Shown here in pieces: positions 11,280 through 24,483 of a stretch of DNA of 64,000 nucleotides (positions are counted from its first letter, which is position 1; the number at the start of each line of letters is the position of its first letter). The stretch lies in NCBI GenBank assembly GCA_023333565.1, contig JAJKFH010001431.1, positions 558,001-622,000 on the forward strand. Direction: 5' to 3'. The position numbers and the translations under genes are program-made. Source of the stretch: Puffinus mauretanicus. Lineage: Eukaryota; Chordata; Aves; Procellariiformes; Procellariidae. Below the pieces are notes generated by a model. It was not told the DNA's origin. It was given only the letters and a program-made list of their open reading frames with translations, and did no database searches.

Positions 11280-14200
11280 GAGGAGGGGAAATAGAAATGC
11301 TAGACAGAGAGAAAGTCGAGCAGGCTGGGGCACCTTAAAGAGCCCTGAGAGAGCCTTTTGTCAACAAAATGGATCAGGCTTGCAGGCAGTAAAACTTTCA
11401 AATGACCTTCGTGTCAAAATATTAGGCTGCTATTTTTCGCTAGATGGTGGTTTCATAAACATAAAAAGCGCACATATCATTCAGAGTGCTGTAAAATTTG
11501 TCTCAAAGATGTGGTGTTTTCTTCCCTCCCCCTTTTTTTTTCTTTTTTTCTTGCAAGACGAATATCACCTCTACGCGGTATCAGTGGGGGATGGGGTAAG
11601 GGGAATGGCATTTAATACAGCAAACTTCTGCTTAGTCTGAAAGTAACGTTAATAGCAGCTCATCTTTGTTCCGATGGTTTTGAGTGCTTTCTTTTTTCTG
11701 GAGGGAAAAAAAAAGTAAAATACATACATCAGTATACAGACAGATATCGAGAGATGGTGACATTTTCACTTGTAAAATTCAGGAAAATTACTTAGATGTT
11801 TGTAATTTATGGCAAAAGCTAGATGTTAATATTGCTGTGTGATTTAGAAGACAGATGTGGTATAAGTATATCAAAAACAACAGCTCATTTCTGGAGAAGT
11901 GAAGCATCAAAACAGTTGGTTATTCAAGTGCTTTTCCTTCTGTGAAATCTTTATTTCCAAGGTTAAATTTTGACGTGGGGTTGGAGTATAGAGGGGCAAC
12001 TATTTTCCACAAGGCAAAGAAATGATTACTCAAAGCACCCACTTGTTTTGCATCGCACTCGCCTTTAGGCTCCTACCCTTTCTGTCCTTATCTAAGAAGC
12101 CCCAGAGTGGTGGGACTTGTGTAACTTGAATAAGTAGCAGAAGGCTGATAAGAGATTGCTTGAGTTGAACCATAGGAACGTGCAAGCAGCAATAATGGGG
12201 GCAAGTAGCCAACTTAGTAAAAGCAAAAACTAAGGATACAGCAGAAAGACAGAAAACTTGACCTACCGCTCTGTTGGGCAGTTAACTATTCCTTTCTTCG
12301 CAATCACATCACATCACGCAGAAGTGCCAAGCTGTGCCCTTTCTGCCTCCTGCCTCTCACCTGTATTCCCCCTTTGAACATCTGAATCATTTATTGCTTG
12401 TGAATAGCCATCACAGGTGATACACTGGCAGCCAGGCCACTGCAGGGAGGCCAAATCTTCCCCAGAAATGGCCATGATGATTGGTGACCACAAAACTTGG
12501 GTAAGGGAAAGCCAGGGCTGGGCTTAATAGACATCTGGCCCAGCTGGTTTCTGCCTTGGTGTAGTTGCTTAGTATAGGAAAGACAGGCATCATATGAAAT
12601 ATTTCTGACGTGGCTGGAAGTATCAGGACCTGACCCCGTCTGAGGAATTCCCTACCCCTTTGGTGTGCCAAACAGACTTGCCTATGGCCAGTTTGTGACT
12701 GGGGCTGGAGACTGGCTGGGTCTGAGCCCATGTGCGAAGGCCGCATGGGGCTGGCTGCCTCGGGGGTCTGTGGTTTGATGGGCTTTCCCTTTGAGACCTG
12801 AAGCTCTTCTTTCCCACATAAAACGTGAAATTAAAAGAGAAATTTAGACAAGGGTGAGACGATGTCTGACTTCTCCTCATGGACCCAAACAGAACAGGAA
12901 ATTTTACTTGCACTTGTGAAAAGTTTAAGCCTGGAGTTTCACATTGCTCTTATTACCCACTGTGTGGAAAAGAAAACCACTTGGACTTTTTTTTCCACTA
13001 CTAGAATTAATCTCAAGTACTTTGCTAGTGTTGTAGTTGTGCTCTGTCAGAAGAGCTGAATATGGATCACGAGGACTTCTGGAGAACAAGTTGTTGGTTT
13101 AATAAATGAGGCGGGGTGTGTTTGTTTATTTTTTTTAAGCTAACAGGAAAGATACACTGTATCTTACAACATCCGTACCATACAGATCCATTCAGAAAAG
13201 CTCCAGGTATGACCAGTTTAGCATGGGGCAAAACATTGGTGTTGTCCTCCAGTGACATTGAATCCTGCTGGCTGGCTACATCAAAGCTACTGATGAAACT
13301 CTATTTCTTTTTTTTTTCCCTGTCTTTTTTTTTTTTTTAATTCTTTTTGTTTGTTTTTTTTTTCTTTTGCCAGCCACTTACTGAAAGAGGCAACAACTTC
13401 TTTCACCTTCTGACATACTATATTTGGGATGCTCCAGGCATACAGTGCAGTAGTGAAGTGCCAAAGCTCAGTAAAGAAACTGTATCTGTTCATAAGGTGC
13501 AATGCAATGTTTCTGATACATAACATGCCTATGATATGACCCCCAAAATGTGTCTTCCAAAATCTGCTTTTTACAGCACAGTTGAGACTTGGACGGTTCT
13601 ATCGCATAAATAACTGGTAAGGCTGCAAGCTCTGCCTAGCTCTCCTTATTAGAAGTTTTTTTCTTTCTTTTTTCTTTTTTTTAATATTTATTTTTATTCC
13701 CCAAACCTTGATTTGGGCTGACATTTTCTCTGCTGGGTGTCTGCTGCAGAGTGAAGTTCATCATTCTCAGGAAAAGCAAATTTTAGCAGGGTTAAGGGAA
13801 AAGTATATGCTAAATTCTGGTGACTTTTTGCAAAGTCCTACCATCACCAGTCAGGACTGAAAGACAGTATTTTGAGTGGGGGCTTGCATTGTTTTTAGGG
13901 GGATATCTTCTTCATCTCTCCCTCCGATGATTTGACAAATTTAGCCAAATTCTTAAGTTTTTGAAAATTTGCAGCATATATAAGCTCAGTAAACATTTCT
14001 CAGGCAACAGAAAGATGTCCTAAGGAGAGGAGAAATAAAGCTGGAGGGGAGAGGGAGGCTGAGAGAGGAGCTCAGACAAAGGAGCTGAAATGCTGCTGGG
14101 AAGGAGGCTGGGGCAGCGTGTGCGGGATTGGGCAGATTTTGAGGACTACACAGGGACGGAGCTGGGGACCTGGCTTGCCAGGCAGGAATTAATTGCCTGT

Positions 14201-15210
14201 GTTTAAGTGCCTGAGGAACGGAGGAAGGAAGCACCTTGGTGAAGAGAAGGGGACTGTGAGGGAGAGGCTGGACAGATTAGATCAGAAATGAGCAAGAAGA
14301 GGTCACGTATTGTGTCAGTAAATACAGAGTTATCTGTGTTCATTGCAGCAAATGCCTCCCTCCCTGCTCCAGAGTACCTGGAACAGCATCTCAGGTCCTT
14401 GAGTTTCAGGATTTGTCTGCTACCAGCAAATAGCTATCACATCGATTGGCAAAGCCTTCCACCCTCTCTGAAAAATCAAATCGAGACCCAAATTAGTGGT
14501 TCCTTTTGGCTTAATATCCCCGTGACTTGCCTCTATGTACCGTGGAAGTAAATTAACTGTGAATTAGTGCCAGAGCCATAAGGAACTCACACAGAAGTTA
14601 ATAGTTCTGTCTTCATAGCGGAGACTGAATAATGTGCAGCAGAGTAAGAGCTAGGCAAGTACATAAAAGAATACAAACAAAATATTGAAGAAATGCGGTT
14701 GGTGCTGAGGCAAGGGTTCCCAAGGCAAAATATACGATTATGTAATTAAGAGTGGTATCCTAATATGGAAGCAGTGAAGAAAGGCTCTGCAGACATCCTT
14801 CATTCCAGCGTGTCCTAGCTCTGCTTTGCCACCTGAAAAATGATCTTTAACTTACACATTTTGTGAGATATATTTATCATTGCACTTTTCACCTACCTCC
14901 TGCATAGTGTTGAGTGTCAGCAATTCACTGTACACCATCCCTCAGTAGCAATGTTATTTTTCGTGCTCTGGAAATGCCAAACCTAAAGTTGCCCACATAA
15001 CCGCAACTCTGGTCCCCTGTGTAAACACATTACAAGACAGTCTTTAATTACATGAGCTTTTTTTTTTTTTTCTTTCCTTGCTGCATGATGCTCAGAGACA
15101 TCTGGCCATATCATTCAAAGTGTGGCCCAGGCCTTATTTACCTCACACCATGCAAACAGTGTACTGAATACAAAATTACTGGTTTGCTCTTGGGTGTTTC
15201 AGCTGTGCTC
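11280..15210. other. Unique non-coding DNA, nothing assigned
   Basis: No gene or element recognised apart from the T-rich tract at 13.3 kb and another T-rich stretch near 13.66 kb. Purine-rich DNA at about 14.02-14.11 and 14.22-14.27 kb is low-complexity-like. Short open frames have no support. Confidence 0.6.
13303..13369. repeat. T-rich polypyrimidine tract
   Basis: About 65 bases with long T runs broken by C, a few G and one AA. Typical low-complexity DNA. It creates spurious lysine-rich or phenylalanine-rich frames on the two strands. Confidence 0.9.
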
Positions 15211-15211
15211 T

Positions 15212-15360
15212 CAGCAGAGCATTTGAGTACTTTATAGACATACAAGCATTTGAATTCACAGCACCTCTGTGAGGCAAGAGGGTGACAGTATTCCCATTTT
15301 ACAGATGGGGAGCTGAGTCACAGGGACATTAAGGTCAAAGGACCCACTGATTTTGGGGCC
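15212..15360 (-). mobile_element. MIR-like CORE-SINE relic, antisense
   Basis: The plus strand carries CTCTGTGAGGCAAG, then CCCATTTTACAGATGGGGAG, then TGAGTCACAGGGACATTAAG and a 'ggtcaaagg' word. In this order they are the reverse complement of the MIR core (AAATGGG, then CTCAGTTTCC, then the AAGGTCAC word). The match is one of the clearest repeat identities in the window. The flank on the right passes into a second ancient repeat tail. Confidence 0.65.
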
Positions 15361-15394
15361 CCAGTTTGATGTTTCTGAGTACTTAGTGTTTTTA

Positions 15395-15510
15395 TAGCTC
15401 AATATATGTTCAAAGCACAGCTCCCAGAGACTTCAATTACAGCTTCCAGCACTCAGCACTTTGCAAATCAGTCCCCAGGGTTTCAAGTCAGGCATCCAGA
15501 AAATGAGGAA
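15395..15510 (+). repeat. Ancient LINE 3'-tail-like segment
   Basis: The words 'cacagctcccagagacttca' and 'ctcagcactttgcaaatcag' correspond to the phrase common at the ends of old amniote CR1/L2-like repeats (AGCTCCCATTGACTTCAATGG, then CTCAGCACCTCTGAAAATCAGG). It abuts the antisense MIR-like relic, so this is a small nest of old insertions. Family assignment is from memory of consensus phrases and is approximate. Confidence 0.4.
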
Positions 15511-15514
15511 CACA

Positions 15515-18375
15515 CAGTTAGTGACCACCTGTGGTTTATAACTTGGCCAAATGTGTGTGGATTTTCATGGTAATAGCAAAAGGCACCTCTTTTATTCCTG
15601 GGCGATGCTTTTCTCTCTCTGTCAAGCCAAACAATCCCTGCAGTAAAACACAGAGTGCTGCTACGGTCTCTCAGTGGAGCAGTCCCACACCTTGTGGAGG
15701 CGGGATGCAAGAGGAGGGGACCATTGTCATTACTAGCAAAACAATATTGTTTTCTTTTATGTCATTTCTGACAACAGCTGAAATCACCTATGCAAAAATT
15801 TTAACATGGCTTTTCAGTTTCTAAGATGCAGCAACTCACCTCCAAAGTCTTAAGCCTCACAGTAAAATTGGGCAAAGTTATGGGAGACTAAAAGCATGAT
15901 CTTAGACTGGGAGGCAGTGGGCACCCCGCTGCAGCGGCTGCTGCCTGCTCTACTTCTGATGCTCCCCTAGCAGTATACTGAAGGTGAAGGGGTGATAAAC
16001 TGAGGCCAATATTCTGCTTCTGCATAGTATTGGTATGGGAAAAGGAGTACCTTTTAGCTTTGTTCAGCCTGGGGCAAATTTTTATGGCACAGTGATGAAA
16101 CCCCTGGAAGTGGTATTTTTAATGGAGACCTCCCTGGCAGACCAAAATTATAGCTATGCAAGTGGCTTTCATAAAAAGCATTTAAAATTTGAGCAACATG
16201 GGGCTGGAATGCCCAGACAGAGGTCACTATGTTTGATAGCATTAACAATAGAAAGATAGCGGTGAGTATGGCAGGGAGGATGCATTATATAAATGAAATA
16301 ATAAATATGATTTGTTTTCTTGAAATACAGAGAGGTAAGGCTGAATTAATCTCATGGGTTTATCTATATTCCACACCTTGTTCTCTGTGCTAGCAGATGC
16401 TTATTGCTGAATAAGGTGAAACATAGCTGATGAAATGAGCTGGAGGTTGCTTCAATTTCACAAGAAGAGAAATACTTGAAATATCAGCTCATAGAATTGT
16501 GTAAACTGTGGTGAGCTCCAGTGTGGGGAGAATAGGAGGGATGATGCACTGAAAGATGCAGGTGGTTTGGACTGAGAGAGGAAAAGTACATTGAGAATTG
16601 ATCCCTGGGAACTGGTGAGATCTGGTGAGATCCTGGGAAAACTCAGAAATTATTTCAAAATAAGTCAGTAGAGCCAAAAGAAAGACACAAGACACTGGGA
16701 GTGGACAACTAAGAACCCACAAGAATCCAACCTCCTTAGAGGAGCAACATATGTGAAGAAATGGCTGCTCTTAATTTGCTGGGTTTCTCATTTACTGTGA
16801 GTTCATGGTGCTGATGATGAGTCTGTTCCTTAGCAGCAGCATATTTTGCTTATTAGTTTTTCCACTGTTCCACAAGAAAAGCGAGAGGGTTTGCTGTGGA
16901 CAGAGTCAGATCGCAAGGCAGCAGCTCCTCCTGCATCGACAATAACTGAAGTCCTGCTCGTATGTTCACACTTGCCATTACCATTGCAGACTTTTCAAGG
17001 TGCAATGGACTGTCCGGCATCATATCTTATTATCATAAAAGCTTGGTTATGAGAAGGAAACCTTAGACCTCGGAGAAAGCAGTGGATAGATTTCTCCCTA
17101 CTGTTTCCAAATAATTCCCCTTGTTATCTCTAGGTTGGAAAGTATGTTCTGAAGAACAACATTTGAGACCATGACTTAAAAATATGGGAAAAAAGAGAGA
17201 AAAGATACCTGCAAGGAATGGAACAAGGAAGAAAGCATCTTCCTTACCTGAGTCCACCTGAATCCTGCTCACCTTTTGTGAGCAGTTACCTTATATCAAT
17301 AAAATATTTGCACCAGGTAGGTGAGCAGGATTTGTTCCCTGGCAACATTTGGAGAGCTCAGAGGAGCAGCAGCCTATTCCTGAAGGAAATGAACATAAAC
17401 GCAAAAGAAACTTCCCAGCTTCTTTTATCAGCAGTCCTTTACGGGTCACCTTTAAAAGGTTTGCATTTATGGCATGAGTATTTGAACCTCCTTTCTGTAC
17501 AATCTGTGTGTGTAGGCTGAAGCAAGACTATGAGTGCCTGAAAAATACAGAGGCTAATTACGGCAGTGTGAAAGTAAAATAATGAGAGCTTGAGAATGTG
17601 ACTGATAAGCAGTTAGATAATAGACTAACAAGCAGGATGCCTGTAGTCCATCAAAGGCCTAATGAAGGTCTCTATGTCCTCTGCTATTGCCTGAGGAGGA
17701 TGTACAGATGGAAAATGTCCCAGAAATGACATTTAAGGATATACACCATGTACTGACTGCGTGGTGATATAATGATTGGATTCAGTGAGTGCTTAACCTA
17801 TGGATAAAGTAATTACTCAATTAAAAAGTGCACACTAGACGCTGATAACCAAGTGGGACATGCTTGAAACAAATGTTTACAAAGGAGGTGGTGCTTGGTT
17901 TCTTTGCACTGAGGCTACTGCATGCAGTCCGGCCACCTGCCCACCGAGCTGGGCTTGCAGCCCGCAGTGCTACATTGGTTTCAGTGCCCCAGCAAGGTGG
18001 CACGGCAAGACTGAGGGGGACTGGTGCATGGGGGTGGCCAGCTTGGGAGTGGGCAATGGAGCTGCTGGTCTTAGAGTTAAAGGGGGCATCTGGCTCACAT
18101 GCTCACGTGTCCCCTCATGTGTCACAGTAATGCAAGCGGACTTTTACTGATAACAGCTCTGTGAACATTGATGCCTCTGCTGTATTTTCAACCTCTGTCA
18201 GCTGACTGACTTTTCTTGGTAAACATGCAAATTCTGACCCTTCGGGGTGAGCTGTTCCAGACAGGGAAACTGGGTAGTTGAGCACTCTGGCAGGCTCAGA
18301 AAATGGCAAGAAAACAAAAGAACAAAGAAGCAAACCCATGACCAGAAAAGATTAATAAAAACAGACATTTTGGCC
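15515..18375. other. Unique non-coding DNA, nothing assigned
   Basis: Ordinary mixed-composition DNA. The only structure is the decamer duplication at 16.61 kb and a GC-richer patch near 17.93-18.06 kb with shadowed open frames. No gene supported. Confidence 0.6.
16612..16632. repeat. Two-copy tandem decamer
   Basis: CTGGTGAGAT is repeated twice head to tail (16612-16621 and 16622-16631). A minor slippage repeat. Confidence 0.9.
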
Positions 18376-18379
18376 ATTT

Positions 18380-18730
18380 GGTCATAAATAGTACTGTTCA
18401 ATAGCACAAGAAATCATGCAGACTGTGCAGGGAGACATAAACCCACTGAATTATGTATTAATATGTCATATAAAAGGAAAAAGTACTAAAGAAATACTGT
18501 AGGAAAAATAAATAAAGCCACCATTAAAGGTGAACATGTCCCATTTGGTCACTTATGCCAAACATAAAACAACAGAAAGCGCCGTTTGGAAGTTAACAAC
18601 ACTTTTAATTTTACTACTGACTTTTCCATTATAAGCCATACAAAGGTGTGGTTAGACCATAGGTTCAGGAATTGATTTTATGTCTGCACTCATCTAAATC
18701 AGTGGTCTTTTAAAATATATAGCTAGATCT
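18380..18730. promoter_or_regulatory. AT-rich unique block, enhancer-like
   Basis: Words include TGAATTATGTATTAATATG, CATATAAAAGG, AAATAAATAAAGCC, CATTAAAGG and TTTTAATTTTAC. It borders the CpG-rich domain on its left side. The TATAAAAG word near 18470 resembles a TATA box but no transcript can be assigned. Confidence 0.3.
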
Positions 18731-18829
18731 GTATCTCTCTGTATATATGTATGAAGGAAGAGAGGAAGAAAGAAGTTGGAAAGCTAGGGATGTGTGAGCT
18801 GGTTGATGTTAAATTGGAGCTGATACCCT

Positions 18830-20060
18830 CTCAAAGGGGCTGTTTGGGGGAAAGGAGCCGGAGCCGAAATCTGCTGGCAGCGGCCAGGAGGCTCGTGCTT
18901 TCCAGCTGTCGGGTCTGTGGAGGTGGGATGCACGCACACGTGGAAAAGCGATGTCCTGCTCGCAGCGGCCCAGGCTGTCCCGTACAGAGGAGGCACCGTT
19001 CAACAGCGTCCGTGGGGGACAGCTCGGCCCCGCTCAAGTTGCAGCTTCGATTTCACTCTGTCCCTCAAATGTCCCCAGCTTTAACGTGAGATGACAGGTG
19101 CCGCGGCTGGCCGGCCTTGCGGAGCTAGCTCTGGAAGACTGGCAGGGTGCGGGAAAGGGGCTGCCCACATTGGCACAGCTGGGCCCGCTGTGTCAGGGTG
19201 CCAGGACAGCCAGTTCGCCCGCCGAGCCGCCCGGCGCATGGCTGAGCAGGCTCTAGCTGCCCCCTTTCACATAGGAGGGCAGCTGGGGAGGGCTGTGAAA
19301 TGTATCCGTCAAGGCCGGGCTGCTCAGCTCTGGGTGCTGCTCCGGGACCGTCGGCCATTGTGAGTCTTTCCCTTGCTGTGAAAGGCCGGGCAGCAGGCCA
19401 CAGCGCAGTGCTGCCTGGCTGCGGCCAGCTGACGGGCCCCTGCTCAGCTGCGAGCGCCAGGGTCTCCTCTCTCGCACACAAATCTCTGGATGGATTAAAA
19501 TGAAAAAAAAAAAAAAAAAAGAAGGGGGGGTAAGATTTTGCTAGCAGAAAGCGCAAGTGACACGGAAACTGCTGTGCCGCTGCTTCATTAAATACGTTGG
19601 CCTGCTAAAGCTGCATTGCAGATATCCTCTCGGTGTATTTTGAACAGCAAAATTCCCTTCGGTCAACTCTGCTGCGATTTGCCTGCTTTTCTTAGCCCGC
19701 CCACGGCGATGCCGGTAACATCTTTGTTGGGAAGGGAGAGGCCGGGAGCTGTGGCGGTGACAGCTGGGGCTGGGCCAGGTGCTGCGGCACCTGCGCTGGG
19801 GCGGCTTCCATCTGCCGCCGCGTGTGCCGGCTCCCCAGCTGCGGCCTGCCGGGCCCGTGCTGCCTGCTCGGCTCACAGCCTGGGGCCGGCACCCAACGGA
19901 GGCAGCGAGACCTACCAAAGCCTGTCCTCCCTCGCGGGGATAAGGCTGTAAAACGCGCTGCAGGGGATGTGTTGCCTCTGCAGAGGGGAAAAGGGCCTGG
20001 CTTGGCTTCGGCGTGCGAATTCACACAGCCGGGTCTTCGGGGTCCTTTTCGGCAGAGCCC
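18830..20060. promoter_or_regulatory. CpG-rich domain, possible promoter/CpG island
   Basis: The stretch is much richer in G+C and CpG than its AT-rich neighbours, with the densest parts at about 18840-19480 and 19680-20060, split by an A tract at 19503-19520 and a short AT-rich piece. CpG-rich domains in vertebrates commonly mark promoters or developmentally regulated elements. No TATA box or start codon with a convincing frame can be tied to it. Both strands show several overlapping open frames, which is expected in GC-rich DNA and is not evidence of coding. Directly downstream lies a splice-flanked candidate exon at 20115-20172. It could be the start of a non-coding transcript, an isolated regulatory island, or a GC-rich conserved element. 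Confidence 0.5.
19503..19520. repeat. Poly-A tract within a CpG-rich domain
   Basis: A run of 18 A followed by GAAGGGGGGG. It interrupts the GC-rich domain at 18.8-20.1 kb. ATTAAA lies directly before it, but there is no recognisable retroposed gene. Confidence 0.85.
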
Positions 20061-20114
20061 ATCTCCAGCACTGAGAAAACACTGCCTTTTATTACTGTTT
20101 TGCTTTAATTTTAG

Positions 20115-20172
20115 AAGCCTGGGACAGTGTTATAGAACACGAGAGCGGAGAGGAAGAAAGAATAGGAGGCAA
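20115..20172 (+). other. Candidate splice-flanked micro-exon, unproven
   Basis: A long polypyrimidine tract ending in TTTGCTTTAATTTTAG precedes this 58-base segment, and CAA followed by GTATGTAAA, a good donor, closes it. Two of three plus frames are open. One reads AWDSVIEHESGEEERIGG and another is arginine-rich. Neither is recognised. Such acceptor/donor pairs occur by chance in 64 kb, so this is a candidate exon of either a coding or a non-coding transcript, and no flanking exon was found to pair it with. Confidence 0.15.
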
Positions 20173-22959
20173 GTATGTAAATAATCACAATTAATCTGAA
20201 GGTCTAATGGCCTGCCTCGCTTCCCACTGTAATTTACCATATGCTCTAGTACTTGTGTGAGACTCCCCGGCTCACGTGTTGTTAGTTTATGTAAGTGTGC
20301 ATGGACCTTTGGCAAATTTGTATTTTTATTATGTAGAAGCTAACATCTAGCTTTCTTGTTGTGGGTATGTTGTAGCATATGTTAGTGTTTACGTTGCAGG
20401 GAAAATGAATCTCTTGACTAGAAAATATCTTCTTCTAATATTCTAGCAATTTGTTATTTTGACCTTTTTTGTAATGATGTTTCGTCAATAGCAAAGGCAA
20501 AACTAAGTGGGACGGGCCAGGTAAAGGCTAGTAATTCGTGTATGACACCCATGGTATATTATTTCTTCTGGGTCCTTGAGGGGATAAACACATCCAGGTA
20601 TGATTCAGAAGGTCAACCTGAATTGGAGGGAAATGATTTCTCAGAAGTGGGTATGAAATGGGAAGTGGTTTTTTTTCTTTTCCCCATTTCAGTTGGAAAA
20701 ACCTACGTATAGCAGCAATGTTACATCTTTTTTTCTTAGCTTTCTGTGTATATGTGCTACCCTTCACAAACTTTTTTTCAAGACAATTTTATTTTTAACT
20801 TTGTCATGGCAAAATCTTCAACATTTTCAGTGGGAAATAAGTTTACATCATTGGTATCTGTTTTCTCCAGGGCCAGCAAAAATGACCCCACAATATGTTA
20901 TTACTGGACCAAGGCCAATAGATGACTTGCTGTGATTTTCTACAATTAATGAGGAAAAAAACCTTAATTCTAGCAGCAGTTTGAAGCGTTTCGAAATTTG
21001 GGGTCTAGTTTCCTTCCAAAAAACTTCTCCGAGTTCCAGGGTACTGGTTTGGGCACAAAGCCTGAGCCAGCCCTAACGGCTGCACCGCAGCCAGCCCATG
21101 AAGGAAGTCCCCGCAGCGGGCTCCTCTTGTGCCCTTAGACCGAAGCCTGTTCTTGGTGGTCCCCAGGCTGGAGCGAGAGGCCGTAGCTCGGAGTAGCTCT
21201 CTGAGGCTGCTCCCATGCCTGGAAAAGCCATCTGCATGTTAAAGGGAGAGCGGGAGTGGTCTGTCTTTTTCTTTGGTTCCCATTAATTTCGTTTTACATC
21301 ATTCCCATGTGCTCTGGGCTTGACCCTTGGTTTGTTTTTTGGAAATATCTGCCTTCTGTATTCACAGAAAAGTCTGATTTGATTATCTGCAGTCCTATGA
21401 CTTTGCATGCTGTGTTCAGGTCAGATTCAGTAATTATTGTCTATAAGTTAATAGCTGTGGGTTTTTATGACCTCATGTGATGTCTCAGGCAATGCATTTG
21501 AATTCGCAATGAATAGTGACATAGGGTGCTTTTGCCTGTGTGAGTATTAGGTTCTGCACTTGCAGCGCCGTCAGCGTTGCTGCGAGTTCCATGCAAACCA
21601 GACTGGGAAAACACGGGGAAATTTTTTCAGTTCAGAAATAAAGTCTCCTTAGACTCCGTGTGACAGGCTGTATGGGAAATTTTCCCTTTATTTCATGCAA
21701 CCTCACTTTGACTGCAACACATACATGTCTAAAACTATGCTCTCTGTGTTGAAAATAATGGGACGCATTATGATTGAAATCCAAAATAATTATTACTATG
21801 AGGATTAGAAAAGAAATTATTGTTGAAATATGCTTTTAACCTTGATGTGACAGTATTTACAGAATCGATGTTTCCTGAATCTCTGCAAGCAGTATGTTCC
21901 AGGGCTGCTGGTCATAATATGAAAAGACTCTGACACTTAATGATTTATAGCACTACAGTGTTTCTGTATAAACTGCAGCCCAAAAATCTACCAAGTAGAG
22001 AACTTGACCTGGGCAACAGGGAACCAAAACCTCAGTTATTTAGAAGCCTAAATTGAGCAGTGCTTTAAAAATCAACGAGATCTTAAAATGAGTCTTGTAA
22101 CCAACTCAGCAGCAAGTGAAAGATTTTTGGACATGAGGAGCGTACTTTTGACCAGCTTTAGGCTGCGCTGAAGCTGGGACAGCTGGATTCTGTGCAGCTC
22201 CCACTCCAGGGAAGCCTGTGAGAAAAGACATATCCATAATCTGGTAACTGTCCCTGTTTCCATTTTTAGCTGTTTTGTCTCTTTGGATGCTACATCAGAA
22301 ACAGTTTTTTGTTTCTTTCCAGCCAGTTTCATTGTAGCAACCCCTTCAGTGCTCTCTAATGTGATACTAGCAAGCAAAAATCTTGTTTCCAAATGATTTG
22401 CCAAAAATGGCAAGAAAACAGAAAATTTGAGGTTCTCTGGCATAAAGCCATCCATATGCATTCTCGTTAGATAAGGTTTGCTGGGTTTTGGTTTTGTTTC
22501 CCTTTAAATGAGAAGTTTGTTGACCCACTGAAATTAAGATGTCACAAACCACCCTAACTGACATATAATGGAAATGTTGAGATGAGCTCTCTGTGTCAGA
22601 TGGGCAAAAAATACATGTGGGGGAAAACATCTGCATAACTATGTCAATTTTCTATATGGTGCATGGCCAGCATTCATTCACATTGTGAAAGCATGAGAAA
22701 GTAAACAAGAGGCTTGAATATTTTGTTATGAGAGCTTTCCAACAGTATTGCTTTTTCTTACTTGGGTGCTTTCTGACATGTACCACAAAGACAAGGGGAT
22801 GTTTACCTAGGAAAGGCTAGATGATTCTGTGAGTAAAATATCAAGGAAAAGGATCAGATCTTGACTGTGGAAACTCTCTGCACTGTTCAGCCTCCAGTGT
22901 CTTCAAAGCACTTACCAGGTGCTGCAAAGCAACAGCTATTAATAATGCACTGTCACAGC

Positions 22960-23322
22960 CTACTCAGCCTCTCCCTCTTGGATGCGCACCAGCCCACTCT
23001 GGGTGTATCCCCCAAATTGGAGCCACATGTCTTCAAGCTGTCTTAATCTGGGCAGAGTCCAAGGATTGTCTCCGATCTGGGTTTCTAGGAACATTTTTGT
23101 GGCATGGAGTCTTTCTAGGACTACTTTCCGAGCTGAGATCCCAGAAGCACGGAGTTGTTCTTTTCCTAACATCTGCAGCCCAGCGTTCCCCATGATCAGC
23201 TCTGTTAGCTTTCCTGCAGGAAAAATGGTGCCCTGCAGTACAAGCAAATGCCTTCTGATCTCCCTCTCCTGCCTGAGATTTATCTCATGTCCTGCTTTCC
23301 CTTGCCCTGCTCCGTTCTTCAA
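22960..23322 (-). other. Open minus-strand frame with helical, charged composition
   Basis: About 120 codons are open with an Arg/Glu/Leu-rich, helix-like composition (for example QEREIRRHLLVLQG and KVVLERLHATKMFLET). The opposite strand is open over the same interval, which weakens the case. No family recognised and no ATG at the first codon. Possible pseudogene fragment or chance. Confidence 0.1.
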
Positions 23323-24483
23323 AGCCCTTGGAGAAAAATGTTTCTTTATAATTTTCTCCTAGTCAAGATTGATGCCGGTGCTGATAGTCCGGACTGAGCA
23401 ATCTATTCTGAGACAGAGATGTAGCCACCACTCAAAAAAAACACAGGGTAAGGACTTATAGCAAATATTCATGGGGGTTTCAATGTATAAAAAGTCCGTG
23501 ATCTCAAAGAGAATTCACAAGCTGCACCTCGATTCCATGATCAGTGGCACAGAAATACTTACCCCATGTCTGCACCACAGTAGCTGTGTTTTTTAGAAAG
23601 CTGCATTTGCAGACAGATTTTTCTATGCTTTCTAAGTACATCTTGAAGGGGTTTTGGTTTGTTCTGAATAACCAGCCACATCAACAAACCAAACTGTTAC
23701 ACGTCTCTACTTCTGTGGAGATACAGTACATGCTGGTAAGTCTGACCTACTAGGCACTATTTCTTGCTGTTAAAACATTCCCATGTAGGATTTCTTCTGG
23801 GCAAAATCCAGCTTTCTATGGAACACAATGCATTTGAATTGGAACAGATTGTTCCTCCTCAGTCTATCAGTGAAACCATTGCACTGGCCTGACATAGCTG
23901 GAAACAGCGCTCTCTAACATCTTTAAGCCAGAAAGATCTGAAGTTGACAAAGTGTTTGTGGCATCTCTTGTTTCTTGCTATTTTTCTCGATAACTAGGCT
24001 CTGGGGAAAAGTCTTCAAATCCTTAAACAAGCTGAAGAAAATCACTCCCTCTGATCTGCACTCCTCAGTGGAAACTCGTCACTGCTTGCTCCGCACTTGT
24101 CAGTGGAGGAGCCACACATGGGACATCAATGGCTGTTCCACCTGCAGAAAAGGCACTCACTGTGGAAAAGGGCCCAGTGGCTGCACTAGCTGGGAGGAGA
24201 GATTTTTGTCTCCTTGATGAAGCTTTGTTGGCTTGAGCAAAAGAAAATGTACGTTTCCAGAAAAGCCTGGAAGGATGCCTGGTCTGAAAAAATGAATGAG
24301 TCTTCCAGATTCTTACTTCTTCCCTCTCCGAGGGAAAAATTGAGGGATCCATACAATTGATGCTTGACCCTTTGCACAGCAGTGTCAGATGCTAGCCACT
24401 GTTCATTCTCCAAGAATGAGCATAACTGCTATAATTTGGCACAATATATGTAAAGGTGCCTATTTTTGCTTTTTATGATCTAT

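Noticed and set aside
18465..18480. TATA-box promoter at CATATAAAAGG
   Set aside because: A single TATA-like word in AT-rich DNA without an initiator, downstream frame or exon.
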